Positions 1-8,925 of a stretch of 64,000 nt of DNA are shown one piece after another. Positions within the stretch are counted from its first letter, which is position 1. The number at the start of each line of letters is the position of its first letter. Source of the stretch: Neobacillus niacini (GTDB taxonomy: Bacteria; Bacillota; Bacilli; Bacillales; Cytobacillaceae); NCBI RefSeq assembly GCF_023715415.1, contig NZ_JAMBOB010000003.1, positions 496,001-560,000 of the forward strand. The letters run 5' to 3'. The notes under the pieces are model-generated. The model did no database searches, was not told the DNA's origin, and worked only from the letters and a program-made list of their open reading frames with translations. The position numbers and the translations under genes are program-made.

Positions 1-3000
1 CTCATCCACCATCACAAGGATGAGGTTTTTCTCTTTTTGTTCCTTTATCAGAGTATATAAAGAATCATATTGATGGGTTAAGGTTAAGTTATGGGCGATT
101 TGCCTCATTAACGCTGTAACATTCCATAGATATTCAATGTCTTTTACCATGTCCAAGGCTTTTTTCATTTCATTTTGTTTGCTGTATGCTTTTGCGACTT
201 CACTAACAGCAAATGAGCGATTGTAGCTATTTTCAATTCTTAAGGCCGTTTCCACGGCTTGAGGCATGAGTGTTTGTGTTTTCTTGTCATTACCTAATAT
301 GTAGAAATTGGTTGCTACTTGTGCAATTCCCATACTTTTCAAATAGTCATCAGTCAATTGGTTCAACTTCTGCCATTGATCTAAACACTCTTGCTCCGTA
401 AGAGTAGATGGTTCTTGTTGAATAATAGAAGATTGAACATTTGCGATTGATAGATGCTGCACACCTATTTTCCTCATTCTAGTACTGGTGATAAAGTCTT
501 TATATAAATCTAAAGCTTTGCCTATGTTACTAGGTTTAACTTGTTCAGAAATAAGAGTACCCATCACTAATGCCTGCTCGAACACATCCGGAAGTTTACT
601 GCTATATTTCCTTATTTCATCTAATTGATTTCGTCTGGCGAGTTCCACTCCTATACTGCGTAAAATGTATAAACTATTCCAATGATCCTTCGCCTCCATT
701 AACAAATCAAACGCTTCGTCATAATGGCCAAGCTTATTGAGTGTTATCGCAATTGAACGTACGGACGACCGCTTATCACGATAATCAATGGATTGTTTTA
801 ATGTTTCAAATGTAAAATCTACTACCTCATCAAACGGTTTGCGAGAATCTTTCATATCGAGAATCAGCGAGCATAATGCGATGATTTGATTCCATGTATC
901 CTTAACATTACTTTTAATTAAAATAAGTGCCTTTTCAAAATTCTGCTGATGGCCTTCATAAATGGCCAGCTCTCGCCATGCAAAGGATTGATCACGAGTA
1001 TCCTTAATGTTTCTCGTAATTTCTTCAGCCTCTTTTAACCATAATGGTGCACTTTTCTCATCGTTCATCCTTCCCAATAGATTCACAATGGAACACAATG
1101 CCTGAACCTTTAAAGCATCCTCTTCTATATCATGCACGAGGGAATAAATTTTCTTTATCAGATTAAGGGATTCTTCATGCATACCAAAATGAAAATATGC
1201 TCTCGCCACTTCAAGCTTTGACAAAACCTGAATTGACATATTTGGTATCTGATCAGCAATCTCCAAAGCAGTTGAAAACAGACGCTGTTGACTCAAGAGA
1301 GTGACAAAACTTTTTACAATAGGATAATAAGGCTGCGTTAAAAATAGACTGGAAATGATTGAATAATAAATAGGATCCTGTAAATCAAAATCCTTCAATT
1401 CATATTCCACATACTCATTGTCTATATTTTGTAAATCACTCCGAATCAAAATTGGATGAATATCGCAACCAATTTCCTTTAGTTGAGCTAGTAACGTTAC
1501 TCCATATCGAATCGAAAAAAAGTCACACCATTTATATCCAATGACATTCGAATCAGTATGCTCATCCAGATGCTCAAGAATTATCTGCAGGAATTCTTTC
1601 TTTCTCTGATTGTCCAACAAGGCTAGATTAAGTGTTTGGTGTAAGAGAATGATATATAGAATAAATTGTTCTGCACCTTTGTATGAAGTAATCTGTTCCA
1701 ACAGTTTCTCTATCTGTTTTCTATCTTCATTATGGGCTGGATCTACAATCAAGGATACATTGCTCGTAATTTGATTTTGCAGTTCAGCAATACGAACGGC
1801 ATAGTCCATCTTTCGAATAGGGTTAGAAGCTGCTTTCATAGCATCTAAGAACAGGTTAATACTGTACAAATACTGGTTTGTCCATAAATATTGGGAATCT
1901 ATATACTCTTGATTTGCTGCCAATTTCTCAAGCTGTTCCTGATCCTTTAAGGAAACAAGATGGGAAGAGTAATATTTCATTGGATAGGTACGGATGGAAT
2001 CACTATAATAGTTCAGACTTTTCCATTGCGCACAAAATTTCGCTAGTTGGATTTCGGCCTCGACCAAGTTGTCTTTCTTTTTCACTTCTAGATACTCTCG
2101 AAAACTATCATGAAAAAGTTGGTAGCTGTACGATTCATTTGGATTTTCAATCAGTACTTCCTGAAGAGTAGAAAACACCTCAGCCATCACGCTATCAGTA
2201 AAACCTGCAATTAACTGTAAATGCTTGGAGGAAAGAAAATCCTTTGCCTTCGCCAGTACATAAATCGTCGACAGCACTTCATTTCCATAAGATTCCTTTC
2301 GAAACCGCGTTATGATTTCATCATAAAAATCCTCTATCTTAGAGGGCAGCTGATCAATTTGGTAAAGGGAATGGTTATTGCTTTCAATTTCCGAACAAAG
2401 TAATTTTAAGTATAATGGGTTGCCTTTTGATTTATCTAAAATGGTCTTTATGTAATCAGGATAATGGATGATTTCATACTTATTTGTAACCTTAAATAAT
2501 AACCCCCGGATTTCCTCCGTACTAAGCCCATTAAGGGTGATTTTTTGCTTATCGATTGGGTGAATCCGATGGTATAGCTGTTCCACATTCTCGACTGGTC
2601 TAGAGCTATAGATAAATAAAATATTTTGATAGGTTTGGGTATTAACATAGGGTAGAAGCTGACTTTGAATCCCCTCATCCAAACCGTCTATACAAATAAT
2701 TACTTTTCCATTTTTACGCTGCTGCGATATGTACAACAGCCGATCATGAAGGTTGCTATGTTTCTCTTCAATCGTACTTCCGATTGGAATTTTCGTCAGA
2801 AAGACCGATTCCAACTGCTGGTTCAATGAATCTAAGAATTTTTCAATCGAGGATGAATTCCTCCGAATGAAGAATTCGATAAAGGTAAATGGCTTTTTTA
2901 TCTCAATACTTGCTTTATACTTATAATCTTTTAGGATTTTTGCTAGTAAAGCGGACTTCCCAATACCCGGGTTTCCAAATAAAAAGAAAAAGCCCGATGT

Positions 3001-4116
3001 TTGCGTTTCAATAAAATGCCTTACTGTATCCTGTTCTTCCTGTCTCCCTTGAAAGGATTCAACCAATTCTTCTACATAATCAGCAAAGTGATAACTGGCT
3101 CTTTTTTTCCAATCAATGACATTGAGGATTGAGATAAATTCCTCATAAATCTGATCATCCATTAGATGATAGGCATATGGATAATTTAATAACGAGATTT
3201 TCTTTTTATTTATTTTTTTTAAATCATTTAAGAATAACAAGGTCGGAACATTCTTGTGGTGAATTACTAAATTCTTAAATGTCATGATAGGAAAGAGCGT
3301 TAACAGTTCTCCATGTTCATTAAACAAATAGGTCTGATTCAATGTAACATGTTGACTATTTCGAAAGGTGATAGGGTTCTGTTTAACCCCTCCTAAAGAA
3401 ATCGGCCGAATCGTCCCATTAACCTTTTGAAAAACAACGATACCCGTATTCGTCAACCACTCAGCATCTAGTAACTTTTCTAAAATAGGTGTGTACCTTT
3501 CAATATCTTTTTGACAGGTTTCTTTGTCAGGTGTAGCGCCGTGTGCGTATTTATTCCGAAAATTAACGATATCTGGAATAGTACCTTCAGCACTCTTCAT
3601 GCTTTGACTGATCATTTGATCCCATTGATAGAAATAGGGAATGAAATGGGGTATAAACATCTTCTCGCTATAGGCAAAATTGGCTCGGATGAAGATGTTC
3701 TTTAAAAAAGTTCTATCTTCCCTCTGAATGGGGTTTAGTAATTCAAAATCTTCCCCTTTTCTACTATATAAAGAAAGAAACCGCTGGGAATTCTCCTTGG
3801 ATAAAGTAGAAAATAGCTGCTGAAATTGATCTTGGTTTAGTTTTTTAGCGATGGTTAAATCTTCGATAATCACCCGGTTAATTACTTGCCATATTCCGAG
3901 TGAAGGCGTTCTTAAACCATCCGCAAGTAAACTTTTAATGTCCTCCGAAACATGATTCAAGCGAAAGTAATCACTAATAATATAAGCAGTGTGTGTTTTA
4001 ATAATGGTCTCAAATAAATCAATCATCCGATGTATCTTAACAAAAGGATGCTGCTCCTGAAGAAATAAGTCCAACACGGAATTAATTTGAAGATGATTGG
4101 TCCTTTGTACGTTCAA
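1..4116 (-). CDS. HEPN-like/STAND NTPase with helical repeats (3' end beyond window)
   Basis: This is a giant putative sensor NTPase; about 1372 residues lie in the window and the frame is still open at base 1. I read the whole frame and found no stop. An Rx4H motif (RNKYAH, R187-H192) typical of HEPN RNase-fold domains lies in the N-terminal part. A Walker A motif GNPGIGKS is at residues 381-388 and a Walker B motif ICIDGLDEG near 474-482, as in STAND/NACHT NTPases. The remaining ~850 residues are helical and TPR-like. The start is TTG at 4116: AGGGGGAAGAGG lies just upstream, an in-frame TAG lies behind it, and the first residues align with the start of the paralogue at 48863-53545. Known STAND proteins of this shape sense phage proteins; that role here is inference. 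Confidence 0.82.
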   Translation of the reverse strand, partial: MNVQRTNHLQINSVLDLFLQEQHPFVKIHRMIDLFETIIKTHTAYIISDYFRLNHVSEDIKSLLADGLRTPSLGIWQVINRVIIEDLTIAKKLNQDQFQQLFSTLSKENSQRFLSLYSRKGEDFELLNPIQREDRTFLKNIFIRANFAYSEKMFIPHFIPYFYQWDQMISQSMKSAEGTIPDIVNFRNKYAHGATPDKETCQKDIERYTPILEKLLDAEWLTNTGIVVFQKVNGTIRPISLGGVKQNPITFRNSQHVTLNQTYLFNEHGELLTLFPIMTFKNLVIHHKNVPTLLFLNDLKKINKKKISLLNYPYAYHLMDDQIYEEFISILNVIDWKKRASYHFADYVEELVESFQGRQEEQDTVRHFIETQTSGFFFLFGNPGIGKSALLAKILKDYKYKASIEIKKPFTFIEFFIRRNSSSIEKFLDSLNQQLESVFLTKIPIGSTIEEKHSNLHDRLLYISQQRKNGKVIICIDGLDEGIQSQLLPYVNTQTYQNILFIYSSRPVENVEQLYHRIHPIDKQKITLNGLSTEEIRGLLFKVTNKYEIIHYPDYIKTILDKSKGNPLYLKLLCSEIESNNHSLYQIDQLPSKIEDFYDEIITRFRKESYGNEVLSTIYVLAKAKDFLSSKHLQLIAGFTDSVMAEVFSTLQEVLIENPNESYSYQLFHDSFREYLEVKKKDNLVEAEIQLAKFCAQWKSLNYYSDSIRTYPMKYYSSHLVSLKDQEQLEKLAANQEYIDSQYLWTNQYLYSINLFLDAMKAASNPIRKMDYAVRIAELQNQITSNVSLIVDPAHNEDRKQIEKLLEQITSYKGAEQFILYIILLHQTLNLALLDNQRKKEFLQIILEHLDEHTDSNVIGYKWCDFFSIRYGVTLLAQLKEIGCDIHPILIRSDLQNIDNEYVEYELKDFDLQDPIYYSIISSLFLTQPYYPIVKSFVTLLSQQRLFSTALEIADQIPNMSIQVLSKLEVARAYFHFGMHEESLNLIKKIYSLVHDIEEDALKVQALCSIVNLLGRMNDEKSAPLWLKEAEEITRNIKDTRDQSFAWRELAIYEGHQQNFEKALILIKSNVKDTWNQIIALCSLILDMKDSRKPFDEVVDFTFETLKQSIDYRDKRSSVRSIAITLNKLGHYDEAFDLLMEAKDHWNSLYILRSIGVELARRNQLDEIRKYSSKLPDVFEQALVMGTLISEQVKPSNIGKALDLYKDFITSTRMRKIGVQHLSIANVQSSIIQQEPSTLTEQECLDQWQKLNQLTDDYLKSMGIAQVATNFYILGNDKKTQTLMPQAVETALRIENSYNRSFAVSEVAKAYSKQNEMKKALDMVKDIEYLWNVTALMRQIAHNLTLTHQYDSLYTLIKEQKEKNLILVMVDE

Positions 4117-4166
4117 ACTACCTCTTCCCCCTAATTGTAAAACCTCGATATTTTTAATCTACTTTT

Positions 4167-4195
4167 ACTATAAAGTTAGTATTACCACAGTACAA
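4167..4195 (-). promoter_or_regulatory. SigA-type promoter of the left STAND gene
   Basis: On the minus strand TTGTAC (4195-4190) and TATAGT (4172-4167) are separated by 17 bases. Transcription would start near 4160, about 44 bases before the TTG start codon. Confidence 0.6.
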
Positions 4196-4247
4196 CAGCA
4201 TATTTAGAGATTTCTCACGGAACATCTAGGACCCATTTAAGCCATGT

Positions 4248-4275
4248 AAAAAGACTGCAATGAAATATGCAGTCT
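4248..4275 (-). terminator. Rho-independent terminator after the 40-residue ORF
   Basis: An 8-bp stem (AGACTGCA/TGCAGTCT) with an 8-base loop is followed on the minus strand by TTTTT. It sits 4 bases past the stop of the small membrane ORF and separates it from the STAND gene. Confidence 0.75.
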
Positions 4276-4279
4276 GGTA

Positions 4280-4402
4280 TTACCAGGGTATCTGTTTATT
4301 ACTTTTTAGTTGTTCTAGAGAGATAATAAAAACACCCAAGCCGCCTAAGAAAAAGCCTAAACAAAATAAACTAGCTGGACTTCCCCAAACTATATCAGCC
4401 AT
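4280..4402 (-). CDS. 40-residue hydrophobic membrane peptide
   Basis: I do not recognise this gene. It encodes 40 residues, starting MADIVWGSPASLF and ending KQIPW. One hydrophobic segment covers about residues 9-28 and is glycine rich (FFLGGLGVFII). The start is well supported: AGGAGGGAA lies 4-5 bases before ATG. It has its own terminator and sits 25 bases downstream of a perfect 26-bp palindrome, so it appears to be a separately regulated unit, not a leader of the neighbouring STAND gene. It could be a toxin-like or regulatory membrane peptide, but nothing in the sequence decides this. Confidence 0.6.
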   Translation of the reverse strand: MADIVWGSPASLFCLGFFLGGLGVFIISLEQLKSNKQIPW

Positions 4403-4426
4403 TTACTTCCCTCCTCGGAAATTTAC

Positions 4427-4452
4427 AAATATAGTAATATATTACTATATTT
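4427..4452. promoter_or_regulatory. Perfect 26-bp palindrome, probable operator
   Basis: The 26 bases are exactly self-complementary around the centre 4439/4440, with core ATAGTAATATATTACTAT. It ends 24 bases upstream of the ATG of the small membrane ORF, where a promoter would be. The very low GC and missing T-run in the right place argue for a protein-binding site, not a terminator. Confidence 0.6.
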
Positions 4453-4541
4453 TCAATATATTTAGAACTTTTTTGTTCATGAAAGAAAATTTGCAGGCCA
4501 CGACTTAAAAAACATATTCAGTTACTTGGATGGGTCATTGT

Positions 4542-4581
4542 AAAAAAACAGCCCTCAATATTTAGAAGGTATTGGGGGCTG
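4542..4581 (-). terminator. Terminator of the DUF2357-type gene
   Basis: A 12-bp stem (CAGCCCCCAATA / TATTGAGGGCTG, with one G-U pair) is followed by TTTTTTT on the minus strand, 11 bases past the stop codon at 4593. Confidence 0.85.
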
Positions 4582-4592
4582 CTGACTATTTT

Positions 4593-5603
4593 CTATCCAG
4601 ACATATCACTTTCATATGCACTTAAACTCTCGATACATGCAAGTACCTTTTCCTTAAGGTTGTCTTCCACAAACCCAGGAGCTACCTGAATGGCCCCCAT
4701 CCTATACTTCTGCTGAAAATCCTCTCGAAAATACCTCAACCCTTCCGCCTGCTCATCTTTGGTAGGAGTTAAGATATAAACCTCCAGTACCGCCCTTTTG
4801 CCAGTTTCACGATGGATAATGCCATCGCGGTATTTGTGCATTTCGCCAAGTGCCGTACCGAGATTGTCCGGTACACGGTATTTCGGGTCAAAGATCATGA
4901 TTCCCTTTGCTCCTTCAATCACGATGTCAGGAATCATCCTTTGCGTATATGTCTGAAAGCCCTTTGTATTAAATTGATACGTACGTTGATAATACAAGGA
5001 AAGTCCGCCTAGTAGTTGAATTTGACTTTCTTTATTTTCGGCCAATTCCAGAAAAATTCCATTCTTCTTTGTTTGAAATAAGCCGCTCGTATTACACACT
5101 AGCCCTGATTCCCTTACTATTTTCACAATCCTCGTAAAACACCACATTTCATACAATTGAAAGGTGTCCTTAAGCGAAATCGGATAATCAAAGCCAACCC
5201 CTTCTTGATTATGTTTATGAAGCCTGTCAAACCATTGGTACCAAATGCGGTAAACTGGATGCTTTCGGAATTTCTGCGTTATGGTGTAAGGTCCTGTATT
5301 CGCCTTTATTTCCGTGAGAAACGGACTGTTTAGCCACCGCTCCACAACACCACTATATTTTGCAGATTTTGCTGCTATCGCTTTACTTCCGACGCCTTCA
5401 TATTTTCGCAGTAGCCTGTACAAATCCTGTACCTGCTGCTTTAACACTTGATTCTCGTAAAGGTTAACACTTTCAAGTGACTTATTATTTTGAACATGAC
5501 TCGGAATATCCTCCCCATGGCCCTTCACATCCAGCCAACGCAATGTTACTTGTTCAGAATGCTTTACTTTTTCCCTTTTCATCATCATGGAAAACTTTTT
5601 CAA
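4593..5603 (-). CDS. DUF2357-type PD-(D/E)XK nuclease protein, probably N-terminally truncated
   Basis: The 336 residues match the C-terminal half of the DUF2357/DUF524 nuclease family, which is usually about twice as long and often paired with a McrB-like AAA GTPase. The PD-(D/E)XK core is visible as IPDIVIEGAKGIMIFDPKYR (about residues 222-241: D..D-x-K). The frame opens only after an in-frame TAG at 5613-5615 and has no convincing Shine-Dalgarno; the first start is TTG at 5603, with ATG triplets five codons later. No AAA partner is adjacent. I infer a remnant of a McrBC-like restriction system. Activity cannot be judged from sequence. Confidence 0.55.
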   Translation of the reverse strand: MKKFSMMMKREKVKHSEQVTLRWLDVKGHGEDIPSHVQNNKSLESVNLYENQVLKQQVQDLYRLLRKYEGVGSKAIAAKSAKYSGVVERWLNSPFLTEIKANTGPYTITQKFRKHPVYRIWYQWFDRLHKHNQEGVGFDYPISLKDTFQLYEMWCFTRIVKIVRESGLVCNTSGLFQTKKNGIFLELAENKESQIQLLGGLSLYYQRTYQFNTKGFQTYTQRMIPDIVIEGAKGIMIFDPKYRVPDNLGTALGEMHKYRDGIIHRETGKRAVLEVYILTPTKDEQAEGLRYFREDFQQKYRMGAIQVAPGFVEDNLKEKVLACIESLSAYESDMSG

Positions 5604-5819
5604 GCGACGAAACTACATACTTTGAACAAATATACTTTCATTTATAACGTAATTTACTACGACATTATTCTAAGGCTATATGTATAAAGTTAAAAGAAAA
5701 TAAAGCGCCTTATTAGGCACTTCATTTTTAAACTTGGCGATAGAAGCAATTTAGTAACATAATCATTTTTTCTCCGTTACTTATGATAAGGTTCACTATA
5801 TAGCTTCTAAATGAGGTTT

Positions 5820-6356
5820 TTATTTAGATGGTGATTTTATTGAATCAACTAGAGAAGTCCTTTTGATAGGATTTTTCTTTTCAATAAAATTAGAAAGCCA
5901 AATGTTGAGTGAAAATACAATGAAATAAGTAAAAAAGGATAAATACAATTTCCAACCCATATAGGTGAAAACATGAAATTTCACTGAAATCCATTCTAAC
6001 GCAATCGCTACTCCTGACCATAAAATAAGATATATTAAAAGCTTTATACCCTTGGGTTTTTTACGATGATAGAAGTTTACTACAAAGTAAGGAAGAGTAG
6101 GATATGTTATAAAGTGCAATAAAATATCAAATAATTCATGTGTATTATGATCGATTGTCATGTAAAAGTCATTTGGTTTTACACTAATGGTAATATCAGC
6201 CAACAAAGCAAGAAAGACATTAAAAGTCCAAATGATAGTTATGATAACAGCAGATATGTATCTAGGTAATTTAAACATGAGTGGCCAAGATAAAATTGTG
6301 GAAACGATAATAAATATTTCATTTGCATCAAATTGCTTAGGAAGAGGTAACATCAT
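5820..6356 (-). CDS. Multi-pass membrane protein, CBO0543-like
   Basis: This 178-residue protein has about five hydrophobic segments (near residues 13-32, 35-52, 76-95, 106-125 and 136-156) and a basic C-terminus. Its layout, with a short loop containing a D/H-rich LFDILLHFITYP motif, resembles the Bacillus CBO0543 family of unknown function. AGAGGTGATAACGAG precedes ATG. It overlaps the upstream gene by four bases (ATGA), so the two are translationally coupled. Function is unknown. Confidence 0.65.
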   Translation of the reverse strand: MMLPLPKQFDANEIFIIVSTILSWPLMFKLPRYISAVIITIIWTFNVFLALLADITISVKPNDFYMTIDHNTHELFDILLHFITYPTLPYFVVNFYHRKKPKGIKLLIYLILWSGVAIALEWISVKFHVFTYMGWKLYLSFFTYFIVFSLNIWLSNFIEKKNPIKRTSLVDSIKSPSK

Positions 6357-6838
6357 CTCGTTATCACCTCTTTGTTTCTATTAATAAGCTTTTCTAAATA
6401 ATAGGAGTAAAGGGACAATAAAAAAATAATGAGACTGTATCTCAAATATCCATAAAACACATTCCAATTTAACCATTCTAAATATCCAATATAAACGAAA
6501 TATTTTTCAATTGAAATTAGCGCTGTTAAAAAGAAGAAAAAATAAATAATTTTACTAAAAAGAGATTTCTTTGAGAACAAAATATACGTTAGCCAAACAA
6601 GTAAGGCTGGCTTAAGTGACAACTCAGGAAGTTTTTGTGTCCAAAAAATCAATTGACTTGTTGGATCTTGCTTTGTTAATTTTAAATTTATATTAATAAT
6701 TACACCTGTATTTGTAATAAGGATATTGGATAATAAATAACACCCCACGACGTTAGTTACGTTCATTTTCTTCATCAAAACGTACAAGGATATAAAAGAT
6801 AATACTGTTAAAATTAGAAAAAGCCACAATGTTCCCAT
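6353..6838 (-). CDS. Multi-pass membrane protein, partner of the preceding gene
   Basis: This 161-residue protein has about five hydrophobic segments. I place the start at ATG 6838 (MGTLWLFLIL) because GAGGGTG lies seven bases upstream; an earlier ATG at 6868 has no ribosome site. It shares the size and hydrophobicity pattern of the gene it overlaps at 6353-6356 (motif WNVFYGYLRY), so the two may be a tandem pair of the same CBO0543-like family. No function can be assigned. Confidence 0.6.
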   Translation of the reverse strand: MGTLWLFLILTVLSFISLYVLMKKMNVTNVVGCYLLSNILITNTGVIININLKLTKQDPTSQLIFWTQKLPELSLKPALLVWLTYILFSKKSLFSKIIYFFFFLTALISIEKYFVYIGYLEWLNWNVFYGYLRYSLIIFLLSLYSYYLEKLINRNKEVITR

Positions 6839-6990
6839 AATAGTCACCCTCTTCGTCTTTCTGTCCATTATTTTATGCTTAAAATATATAAAATAAACAG
6901 TATCTAAAACCTAACGCAAACGAAGAGCTAATCTTTCAATAGGAATATCAGTACAAGCCGAAAATGAGTAAGATATTTTTCAAATCTAAT

Positions 6991-7031
6991 AAACAAAGCC
7001 TCCTGTCATTTGCGAACAGGAGACTTTGTTT
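6991..7031 (-). terminator. Hairpin terminator downstream of the VOC remnant
   Basis: A 16-base arm (6991-7006) pairs with 7016-7031 with one mismatch; minus-strand transcripts leave it into GCTTTGTTTATT. Confidence 0.6.
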
Positions 7032-7058
7032 GTTGGAGAAGCAGAAGTCTGAATGTTA

Positions 7059-7490
7059 TTACTGCGGCTGCTCTCCTTGAACATTCACATTGAAAGTAAC
7101 ACCGAACTTGTCCGTTACCATCCCGTACAAGGAGCTCCAATCCGTCTTATGAAGGGGAATAGGGACTTGCCCACCTTCTTCGAAAGCGGCGAAGATTTCT
7201 CACGCTCTTTCCTCGTCTTTGGGATGGATGGCAATCTGAATAGAATTGGCTGGATGATAAGGCATGCCTTTATACGCTGTCGATTGTATGATTAATTCTA
7301 TTACTTCTTTTTGCCCTAAAGAAAAAAATTCTTTTATTTTTTCTAAATTTTCTATCCGAATCTTTAATTGTTGCTGCCCTATAATTAGCTCTTCATGAAC
7401 TTTATTGAAAGGCTTTGGAGTTAGTATAATAACACTATGGGGTTGTATTAGGTAAATATTATGAAGTTTGTTATGGAATGAAAGATACTA
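7059..7490 (-). pseudogene. VOC/PhnB-like protein remnant with in-frame TGA
   Basis: The minus frame ending at TAA 7059-7061 encodes the C-terminal half of a PhnB-like VOC fold: KGMPYHPANSIQIAIHPKD, then GGQVPIP and YGMVTDKFGVTFNVNVQ. A TGA at 7200-7202 interrupts it, between ...KDEERA and EIFAAFEEGG. The normal PhnB N-terminus is missing; upstream the same frame reads a helical segment (LIIGQQQLKIRIENLEK) unlike VOC proteins, with no start codon. This looks like a decayed gene joined to another remnant. A sequencing error could explain the TGA but not the missing N-terminus. Confidence 0.65.
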
Positions 7491-7578
7491 AAAAGACCCC
7501 TAGGAAGATATAGGAGTCTGTAAGTCTGTAAGTTTGTATATAATATTTGAATGAATTAGCGTGATGGCAGTTAAATAT

Positions 7579-7764
7579 TTATACCCAACGAATAGAGTCA
7601 AACTCTCCATGGGGATGGCCTTGTAATTTAAATTTCCGAAACTCATATTCTAACTTTGATAATGGCAGCTTATAAAGCTGTTGATCTTCTTTGTTATATA
7701 AGTTTAAAAATATCAGTTTATTGATAAGCTTTTGTCGCTTTTTTTCATCGTTTTTTCTCATCAT
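7579..7764 (-). CDS. Fur-regulated basic protein A (FbpA)-like
   Basis: This small basic protein of 61 residues has the FbpA pattern: a KKRQKLINKLIFLNLY helix, then QLYKLPLSKLEYEF. In B. subtilis FbpA helps the small RNA FsrA in the iron-sparing response. AAAGGAG lies five bases before ATG 7764, with a second ATG at 7761; an in-frame GTG at 7770 falls inside the ribosome site. I did not find a clear Fur box upstream, so iron control is inferred from the family only. Confidence 0.65.
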   Translation of the reverse strand: MMRKNDEKKRQKLINKLIFLNLYNKEDQQLYKLPLSKLEYEFRKFKLQGHPHGEFDSIRWV

Positions 7765-7998
7765 AAACACTCCTTTAGATTTTACATAACCCGACTTGAA
7801 TACAACAACTTTATATTGGTTCTGATTATTTATTAGTATAATTGAATTATATACTTATTATTCCTACCTGTAAAGTATGAATTAAAATTATGATGGCTTT
7901 TTTCCGTTCGAATATGATTATATGCAGGATTATCAGCAGCCCTTAGTTAGCCTGCCACTATGAACTTGTTTATGAGTCCTTAATTCCATTTACGTCTC

Positions 7999-8754
7999 TT
8001 ATAACCCGCCAAAACGTCTCTTTCGTTGTCCGTATTCCTCAAGCGCCTGGATAAATTCCTTCTCGGAGAAATCTGGCCAAAGGACATCTGTAAACCAGAA
8101 CTCCGTGTAAGCAAATTGCCAGGGCAAGTAATTACTCAGGCGTTTTTCGCCTCCCGTACGAATAAGCAAGTCAGGGTCTGGCAGACCAGTTGTATACAGG
8201 TAGCCTGAAAACGTTTGTTCATCTACATCGTCCAATGACAATTTCGCATCGTTTATATCGGCGAATAGTTCTTTCATAGCATTCAAAATCTCTTGTCTGC
8301 CTCCATAGTTGAGCGCAAAATTTAGCTGAAGACCGTTATTGTCTCGAGTACGATTCACTGCATACTGTACGGCTTCCCGTGAATGGGCCGGAAGATGTTC
8401 TATATCACCAATGGTCCCAATTCTCACATTATTAGCCATAAGATCTGGCAAATATATATGTAGAAACTGCTTTGGAAGTTTCAATATTGTGTCGACCTCG
8501 GTCTTTGGACGTTTCCAGTTTTCCGTGGAAAACGTATAAAGTGTCAGAACCTTCACCTTGTATTTGACTGCTGCCTTAACAATGTTAACGACGGTAGACA
8601 TACCTTCTTTATGACCAGCAACTCTGGGCATACCCCGCTTTTGCGCCCAGCGGCCATTTCCGTCCATAATAATGGCGATATGCTCTGGTATATGATCTTC
8701 TGAAATATGGATAGATTCTTCCGAATGTTTATGATGAATAAAGGGTATTTTCAT
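7999..8754 (-). CDS. uppS: Isoprenyl transferase / undecaprenyl diphosphate synthase (stand-alone paralogue)
   Basis: The protein extends farnesyl diphosphate with isopentenyl diphosphate to make the C55 cell-wall lipid carrier. The 251 residues carry the family signature IAIIMDGNGRWAQKRG (catalytic D31), TLYTFSTENWKRP, NYGGRQEI, LLIRTGGEKRLSNYLPWQ and the end motif FRGL-like RRFGGL. ATG 8754 is preceded by GGGAGGCGGAG; an ATG-like upstream extension has no ribosome site. The frr-uppS-cdsA neighbours of the housekeeping copy are absent, so this is probably a second uppS. A 14-bp inverted repeat lies upstream. Confidence 0.9.
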   Translation of the reverse strand: MKIPFIHHKHSEESIHISEDHIPEHIAIIMDGNGRWAQKRGMPRVAGHKEGMSTVVNIVKAAVKYKVKVLTLYTFSTENWKRPKTEVDTILKLPKQFLHIYLPDLMANNVRIGTIGDIEHLPAHSREAVQYAVNRTRDNNGLQLNFALNYGGRQEILNAMKELFADINDAKLSLDDVDEQTFSGYLYTTGLPDPDLLIRTGGEKRLSNYLPWQFAYTEFWFTDVLWPDFSEKEFIQALEEYGQRKRRFGGL

Positions 8755-8827
8755 TGAATTCTCCGCCTCCCACAAAAAACACATCTCATTTATTGCTGTT
8801 ATTTTGAAATTTACCACAAAATTTATT

Positions 8828-8876
8828 GTAAATCAATAAATTATTATTAATAATTAAAGATTATTTATTGATTTAC
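8828..8876. promoter_or_regulatory. 14-bp perfect inverted repeat upstream of the uppS paralogue
   Basis: The arm GTAAATCAATAAAT at 8828-8841 is repeated inverted at 8863-8876 with a 21-base AT-rich spacer. It lies 74-122 bases before the uppS start and has no T-run, which fits an operator for a dimeric regulator. Confidence 0.5.
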
Positions 8877-8925
8877 GAGTTTGCTCTTTAGGAACATCAG
8901 TGGTATGGCAGATAATTGGGCTAAA

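Noticed and set aside
4260..4508. 82-codon open frame on the plus strand
   Set aside because: Antisense to the better supported 40-residue ORF, its terminator and the palindrome.
7053..7295. 80-codon open frame on the plus strand
   Set aside because: It is antisense to a recognisable VOC-domain remnant and has no family resemblance or ribosome site.
7771..7860. Fur box upstream of the FbpA-like gene
   Set aside because: Only partial matches to TGATAATNATTATCA were found; none symmetrical enough to report.
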